Assembly (NCBI GenBank): GCA_030600135.1
Contig: JAUVMS010000008.1
Span: 1 to 16,765, forward strand
DNA length: 16,765 nt
Origin: Hyphomicrobiales bacterium
Lineage (GTDB): Bacteria > Pseudomonadota > Alphaproteobacteria > Rhizobiales > JAUVMS01
Direction of reading: 5' to 3'
The notes under the pieces were generated by a model. The model was not told the DNA's origin, ran no database searches, and saw only the letters and a program-made list of their open reading frames with translations. The translations under genes and the position numbers were made by a program. Within the stretch, counting starts at the first letter, position 1. Every line of letters begins with the position of its first letter. Positions 13,403 through 16,765 of this stretch are shown here, piece after piece.

Positions 13403-13564
13403 GCCGACGTTCGCCTTCCGTCGTGTGGTGCGGGTCGAAAACCAGGCCACGCTGCGCCGAAAATTGGGAGATATTGCGTCTATTGGCGACAATCCCCCAA
13501 CAAAGCGTCGCATGCGGCCACAAAGCGTCAAACGCCGTTGCCAAAATATCCTCAGGCGTCCCGC

Positions 13565-14176
13565 TCAGTGCGCAAAGATATCCTCGTCTTGCCAACCGGC
13601 GAGATCGAGACGTGCGCGAGTTGGTATGAATTCGAAGCATGCCTGCGCGATGTCAGTGCGTTCCTCACGCGCCAGCATGGCATCCAGCCTTTCCTTGAGC
13701 GCATGCAGATAGAGCACGTCGGACGCCGCATAGGCCCTCTGCTCGTCACTCAGCCGGTCGGCGCCCCAATCCGAGCTTTGCTGCTGTTTGGATAAGTCGA
13801 CATCCAAAAGCTCCCGGCAGAGGTCCTTGAGCCCATGTCGATCGGTGTAGGTGCGGGCGAGCTTGGAGGCGATCTTGGTGCAGTAAACAGGCTCGGTCAT
13901 GACCCCGAGATAGTGCAGCAACATGGCGACGTCGAACCGGGCGAAATGGAAAATCTTGAGAATGTCTGGGTCGGCCAACAGCGCCCTCAGTCTCGGAGCG
14001 TCATAGGCGCCGCGCGGCATTTGCACGAGGCACGCCTTGCCGTCCCCGCCCGAGAGCTGGACCACGCAAAGCCGGTCACGATGAGGTCTGAGGCCGAGCG
14101 TTTCGGTATCGATTGCCACGGATCCGGAAAAAGAAACGTTGCTGGGGAGATCGCCCTTGTAGATTTTGGCGCTCAT
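13565..14176 (-). CDS. rnd: ribonuclease D, short form
   Basis: A 203-residue 3'-5' exoribonuclease of the DEDDy group that trims tRNA and other small RNAs. The catalytic residues are all present: Asp23 and Glu25 in AIDTETLGL, Asp82 in HFARFDVAML, and Tyr149 with Asp153 in RAYAASDVLYLHAL. The HRDC domains of the E. coli enzyme are missing, which is normal for the alphaproteobacterial form. The ATG at 14176 was chosen over a TTG eight codons upstream because GGACGG precedes it by nine bases and the family begins MSAKIYKGDLP. It is the upstream-most gene of the lpt-rpoN cluster here, and the probable mobile element begins right behind it. Confidence 0.93.
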   Translation of the reverse strand: MSAKIYKGDLPSNVSFSGSVAIDTETLGLRPHRDRLCVVQLSGGDGKACLVQMPRGAYDAPRLRALLADPDILKIFHFARFDVAMLLHYLGVMTEPVYCTKIASKLARTYTDRHGLKDLCRELLDVDLSKQQQSSDWGADRLSDEQRAYAASDVLYLHALKERLDAMLAREERTDIAQACFEFIPTRARLDLAGWQDEDIFAH

Positions 14177-14309
14177 CGGGCGATGCCGTCCCTCATTCAA
14201 ATCGATTTTGCCGTGACCAAAAAACTGCTTGGTGCCCAGGAGAAGACTCGACTAAGAGTTGTTCCCAGAGCCCTAAGTGCCCTATTCCTGCGGACTTTCG
14301 AGCTGTCAG

Positions 14310-14333
14310 TCTCAACAAACGATCTCAACAAAC
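14310..14333 (+). repeat. two direct repeats before the integrase gene
   Basis: The 11-base word TCTCAACAAAC occurs at 14310-14320 and again at 14323-14333, a 13-bp period, 50 bp before the integrase start codon. Closely spaced direct repeats in this place are typical of arm-type integrase or excisionase binding sites. No att core could be identified. Apart from these repeats the 14177-14382 gap shows nothing I can support. Confidence 0.4.
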
Positions 14334-14382
14334 TGGCGGCCCATGGTTAACATATCGTTACGACTCAGGCAAGAATGTAGTT

Positions 14383-15696
14383 ATGCCCAGACCTCGACGA
14401 GACGGAAAAGCCGAGCACAAGTACCTGTGCCTGTTCCATAATACCTGGCATTGTCGCCTAGGGGTACCTAAACGACTTCAGGGGAAAGTCGGTCAAGTGA
14501 TGCTCTCGGTCAACTTGAAGACCGGGGACATTGCCGAGGCCAAGCGACGTCGTCCGGAAGCCCTGGCCCACATGAAGAGCATCGTAAAGAAGGCCGAACG
14601 AGGCCAGCTGGGCTCTGGTGACCATGAGTTCGAGAAGGCAATGGCGTGGCGTGAAGACTACGAGCGGGCCAGGACCGACGAAGAACGTGAGGTGCTTGAG
14701 TACGTCATCTCGGACGAGGCGGACGACATCAGGTACCGGAACGCAGACTGGCGAGTTGACCAAGATGGTCGCCCTGCCGACGTCGAGCGAGCTGTCCGGT
14801 TCTATCAGTTAGCGACAGGTACCGCGACGCCGTTGTCGGTGATCATAGAGAAATACGAAGCTGTACACTCGGAGGTCCCGCCGAAGACGCTGTACACTCG
14901 TCAGCTCGCCTTCCGGAAACTCTTGGAGGCCTACCCTGAGGCCACATTCGAGAACTTCACCAAGGCCGACGCTGTGACCTACGTCGATCAATTGGCGAGC
15001 ATGAACCCGGTGACCGCCAATACGAGGCTTTGGCCGTTGTCATCGCTCTGGACATTTGCGGTCAAGCGGCAGGTCTGCCCCGACAACGTATGGCGGGGTC
15101 TGTCGATGCCCACCAAGCGCAAGGGGACAGCCAAGAGACCGTTGACTGATGCTGAGGTCGTCCAGCTCCTGACCGAGGCGGACAAGCTAGAGACGCCGTT
15201 CATAGGCGACATGTGGCGGTTCTTGTTGATGACCGGGTGCCGGATTGCTGAGGCGTCTAACCTAAAGGCTACGTCGTTAGAGGCGAACTTCATCAAGATC
15301 GAAGGCGGAAAGACGCCAAGTGCACGACGTCGCATCTGGGTAACGTCGGAGTTGTTCCCGGTTCTGGGGCATCGGTTCGAACACGAGTACGTCTTCCATG
15401 AAATACCCGAGCCCCCCAAGGACCGCGACAGGTCCGTGTGGGCCTCCAAGGTCCTCAATCGGTTCAGGGTGTCTGTAGGTATCGACGAAAGGCCCGACGG
15501 GCAACGGCAGTCCTCGGTAGACGTCCACTCGACAAGACGGTATTGGGCAACGAAGGCCCTACAGGCAGGTATCAGCCGGGACGTCGTAGACGCCTGCATG
15601 GGTCACGCATCTAAGCACCTATCGGTCGGGGTGTACTCAGGGGGCTTCAGCAACGAGCAGATACGTGAGTGCTTCGAGGCTGTGAAGTTGCCATAA
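14383..15696 (+). CDS. tyrosine recombinase (phage-type integrase)
   Basis: A 437-residue site-specific recombinase that probably inserts and excises the mobile element to its right. Residues about 10-70 match the DUF6538 arm-binding domain (HKYLCLFHNTWHCRLGVPKR). A core-binding helical domain follows at about 150-240. The catalytic domain has every active-site residue: Arg287 in MTGCRIAEA, Lys310 in EGGKTP, His382 and Arg385 in VHSTRRYW, His408 in CMGHAS and the nucleophile Tyr418 in VGVYSGG. It is therefore expected to be active. The start at 14383 was chosen because the 90 residues upstream in frame are shadow of rnd and intergenic DNA. Its ribosome-binding site is weak. The gene opposes the minus-strand core cluster. 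Confidence 0.95.
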   Translation: MPRPRRDGKAEHKYLCLFHNTWHCRLGVPKRLQGKVGQVMLSVNLKTGDIAEAKRRRPEALAHMKSIVKKAERGQLGSGDHEFEKAMAWREDYERARTDEEREVLEYVISDEADDIRYRNADWRVDQDGRPADVERAVRFYQLATGTATPLSVIIEKYEAVHSEVPPKTLYTRQLAFRKLLEAYPEATFENFTKADAVTYVDQLASMNPVTANTRLWPLSSLWTFAVKRQVCPDNVWRGLSMPTKRKGTAKRPLTDAEVVQLLTEADKLETPFIGDMWRFLLMTGCRIAEASNLKATSLEANFIKIEGGKTPSARRRIWVTSELFPVLGHRFEHEYVFHEIPEPPKDRDRSVWASKVLNRFRVSVGIDERPDGQRQSSVDVHSTRRYWATKALQAGISRDVVDACMGHASKHLSVGVYSGGFSNEQIRECFEAVKLP

Positions 15697-15814
15697 TTCG
15701 GGCCAACTGCCCCCCGACCCAGCCTCGTGTGATGGCCAAGCCGACTTGATGATACTGGTCCGCTGTCAGTTCAAGCGTTGCCGAACCGCGTCTAATCGAT
15801 GGTCTACGAGCAGC

Positions 15815-16099
15815 TCAGTCCCTACCAATATGGCGGAGGACACGCCCCCGGCTCCGTGGGTAGACGTGAAGTTCGACCACTCGGGTCTTTGGTTGACCTC
15901 GGTGGTCCAATGAGAATGTCGGCTGATCCCATCGCTTATGCGTCCCAGAGGCCATCCGATGGATCAGCTTGGCGGCTTGCACACGCTTATACTCGTTCGT
16001 CTGGACTGCCTGATGATCGTCAGCGATGGTCATCTCGATTGCCAGCCATGCGGCCACCGGACGACGAGGATCGATATTGACTGACTGGAGCCGATCCAC
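15815..16099 (-). CDS. hypothetical protein, uncertain
   Basis: A 94-residue reading frame starting at GTG (16099). It has a plausible protein composition: a likely helix AAWLAIEMTIADDHQAVQTN followed by EYKRVQAAKLIHRMASGTHKRW, and a basic C-terminus. I know no family. Against it: no clear ribosome-binding site, a terminator for the upstream genes only 38 bases away, no good promoter in between, and a 93-residue frame on the plus strand over the same bases (less protein-like). If neither is real, 15697-16136 is a non-coding stretch of the element. A later start such as Met23 is possible. Confidence 0.33.
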   Translation of the reverse strand: MDRLQSVNIDPRRPVAAWLAIEMTIADDHQAVQTNEYKRVQAAKLIHRMASGTHKRWDQPTFSLDHRGQPKTRVVELHVYPRSRGRVLRHIGRD

Positions 16100-16136
16100 T
16101 CCCGCGAGAACTTGGGAAATTCATTGAAAAGTGTTC

Positions 16137-16173
16137 AAAAAAGAAACGACGCCAGGGATGACCCAGCGCCGTC
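16137..16173 (-). terminator. terminator of the HNH-like gene operon
   Basis: On the minus strand, GACG (16170-16173) pairs with CGTC (16148-16151) and GGG (16162-16164) with CCC (16155-16157), enclosing a TCAT loop and an internal bulge. The stem is followed by the U-rich run TTTCTTTTTT (16137-16146). It lies 28 bases past the stop of the gene at 16201-16512. The T-run is strong while the stem is imperfect. Confidence 0.6.
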
Positions 16174-16200
16174 TCAAAGTGTTCAGTGGGTTTTTGAAAC

Positions 16201-16512
16201 TCAGTTCAGCTTACGCTTTGCGATACGACCTGAAAGTTTTCGATACCACCTGCGTGCTTCGCGTGGAGCATCGGGCATTGACGAAACGTCCGCAGCGAAC
16301 ACGAAGAAGTCGTTCCGCCACTCGTCGCAGATCTGTACGCCCTTAGCACCTTCACTGAGCCAGCTCGGGTGTTGCGGATCGCAGCATTTGCGGACTATGT
16401 CGACGTACATCTGGAACAGAGGATTTTTCTTAATCTTCGTTCCGTAGGTATCGACAGCACGCTTCAGAATTTCGATGCCGACTTGAGGATCATTTGGTTT
16501 TCCTAAGATCAT
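16201..16512 (-). CDS. protein resembling N-terminal part of phage HNH-like family
   Basis: A 103-residue protein starting MILGKPNDPQVGIEILKRAV. Residues about 30-85 read FQMYVDIVRKCCDPQHPSW, then EGAKGVQICDEWRNDFFVF, then AADVSSMPDAP. This follows the order of conserved blocks (W/MY-x-RC-x-NP, YGGRGI-x-VC-x-W, F-x-F-x-DMG-x-RP) at the front of a widespread phage HNH-endonuclease-like family. The second half expected in that family, with the DRIDNDG and NCRW blocks carrying the HNH core, is absent: the protein ends in a basic tail after PREARRWYRKLSG. It may bind DNA without cutting it. GGAGGG lies just upstream of the ATG. It follows the partial gene at the right edge by 15 bases and ends before a terminator. 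Confidence 0.72.
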   Translation of the reverse strand: MILGKPNDPQVGIEILKRAVDTYGTKIKKNPLFQMYVDIVRKCCDPQHPSWLSEGAKGVQICDEWRNDFFVFAADVSSMPDAPREARRWYRKLSGRIAKRKLN

Positions 16513-16527
16513 AGTCTTTCCCTCCCT

Positions 16528-16765
16528 CTACTGCTGCCATGCGTTGGCAGGCAGAATGCCTTTCTCAATGTGACGACGTTCAACCACTTCCGCGTGTCGC
16601 TCGGATTTTTCGAGTTCGACCATTTCAGTCCCTGGTCTCTTGCGGATAACCTTCAGATGAGCCTTGAGCGCTAGGTTAGCGAAACCGTCCTCAGCCTCTT
16701 CGTCCTTGAGCCCCACACCGAGGGTGTCGATCCACCGCTTCGCTATGGCGTGCATTGGCGCCCAC
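16528..16765 (-). CDS. hypothetical protein, open to window edge
   Basis: The C-terminal part of a minus-strand gene. From the first visible ATG (16755) it gives 75 residues, MHAIAKRWIDTLGVGLKDEE onward, with a charged helical middle and the end GILPANAWQQ. The frame stays open to the window edge (Trp-Ala-Pro precede the Met), so the true start may lie outside. I do not recognise a family. It is 15 bases from the HNH-like gene on the same strand, and that gene's ribosome-binding site directly follows this stop codon, so the two form an operon within the presumed mobile element. Confidence 0.55.
   Translation of the reverse strand, partial: WAPMHAIAKRWIDTLGVGLKDEEAEDGFANLALKAHLKVIRKRPGTEMVELEKSERHAEVVERRHIEKGILPANAWQQ

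Noticed and set aside
13470..13490. The 12-mer AATAGACGCAAT (minus strand) shared with the mobile-element end
   Set aside because: Only 12 bases match and no inverted partner is nearby; it is too short to call a second element copy.
15799..16080. 93-codon plus-strand frame after the integrase
   Set aside because: Its composition is that of a shadow (Gly/Pro/Arg/Ser-rich without hydrophobic core), and no ribosome-binding site was seen; the opposite frame looks better, though it too is uncertain.
16128..16185. Direct repeat AAAGTGTTCA flanking the terminator (16128-16137 and 16176-16185)
   Set aside because: Ten bases in an AT-rich stretch could arise by chance and do not coincide with any element end.

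Overview
The window looks like the chromosome of an alphaproteobacterium, most likely of the order Hyphomicrobiales (Rhizobiales). The evidence is the core gene order rnd-lptC-lptA-lptB-rpoN-hpf-ptsN on the minus strand, the pairing of a rhizobial-type Hsp20 with a DUF1150 protein, several DUF1330 proteins, a short RNase D without an HRDC domain, and the GC-rich codon use. No species can be named from the sequence alone.

Layout. (1) Positions 1-1402, minus strand: a cut-off single-span membrane protein translationally coupled to a MerR-type regulator, then a polytopic membrane protein. (2) 1601-3414, plus strand: three tandem DUF1330 genes followed at once by an EamA/DMT exporter, forming a tight four-gene operon. 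(3) 3411-4964, minus strand: yggT family, DUF167 and folD, overlapping or nearly so. (4) 5085-5348: a tRNA-Ala(CGC) gene with its promoter, then a strong inverted repeat. (5) 5402-6654, minus strand: a small secreted Arg/His/Trp-rich protein and a TauE/SafE (TSUP) exporter, with a 24-bp palindrome between them. (6) 6707-7685, plus strand: a heat-shock unit with a sigma-32-like promoter, a long structured leader resembling a ROSE RNA thermometer, hsp20, a possible 21-residue peptide, and a DUF1150 gene. (7) 7811-14176, minus strand: the core cluster rnd, lptC, lptA, lptB, rpoN, hpf and ptsN. It joins lipopolysaccharide transport, sigma-54, ribosome hibernation and the nitrogen-PTS. A 164-bp mobile element with inverted ends, flanked by TA, sits between lptA and lptB. 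(8) 14383-16765: probably one end of an integrated element, with an intact tyrosine recombinase on the plus strand facing small minus-strand genes. One of those resembles the front half of a phage HNH-endonuclease-like family.

How the parts work together: the core cluster delivers LPS (LptC and LptA carry it, LptB powers the transporter) and couples this to global regulation (RpoN, HPF, PtsN). The DUF1330-EamA operon looks like a small metabolic or export unit of unknown substrate. The hsp20 unit is a heat-response module controlled at the level of transcription and probably translation. No CRISPR array, rRNA, replication origin or recognisable defence system was seen. The best candidates for something new are the TA-flanked element inside the lpt operon, the triple DUF1330 operon whose gene ends double as ribosome-binding sites, the ROSE-like leader with its adjacent tiny ORF, and the HNH-family remnant near the integrase.
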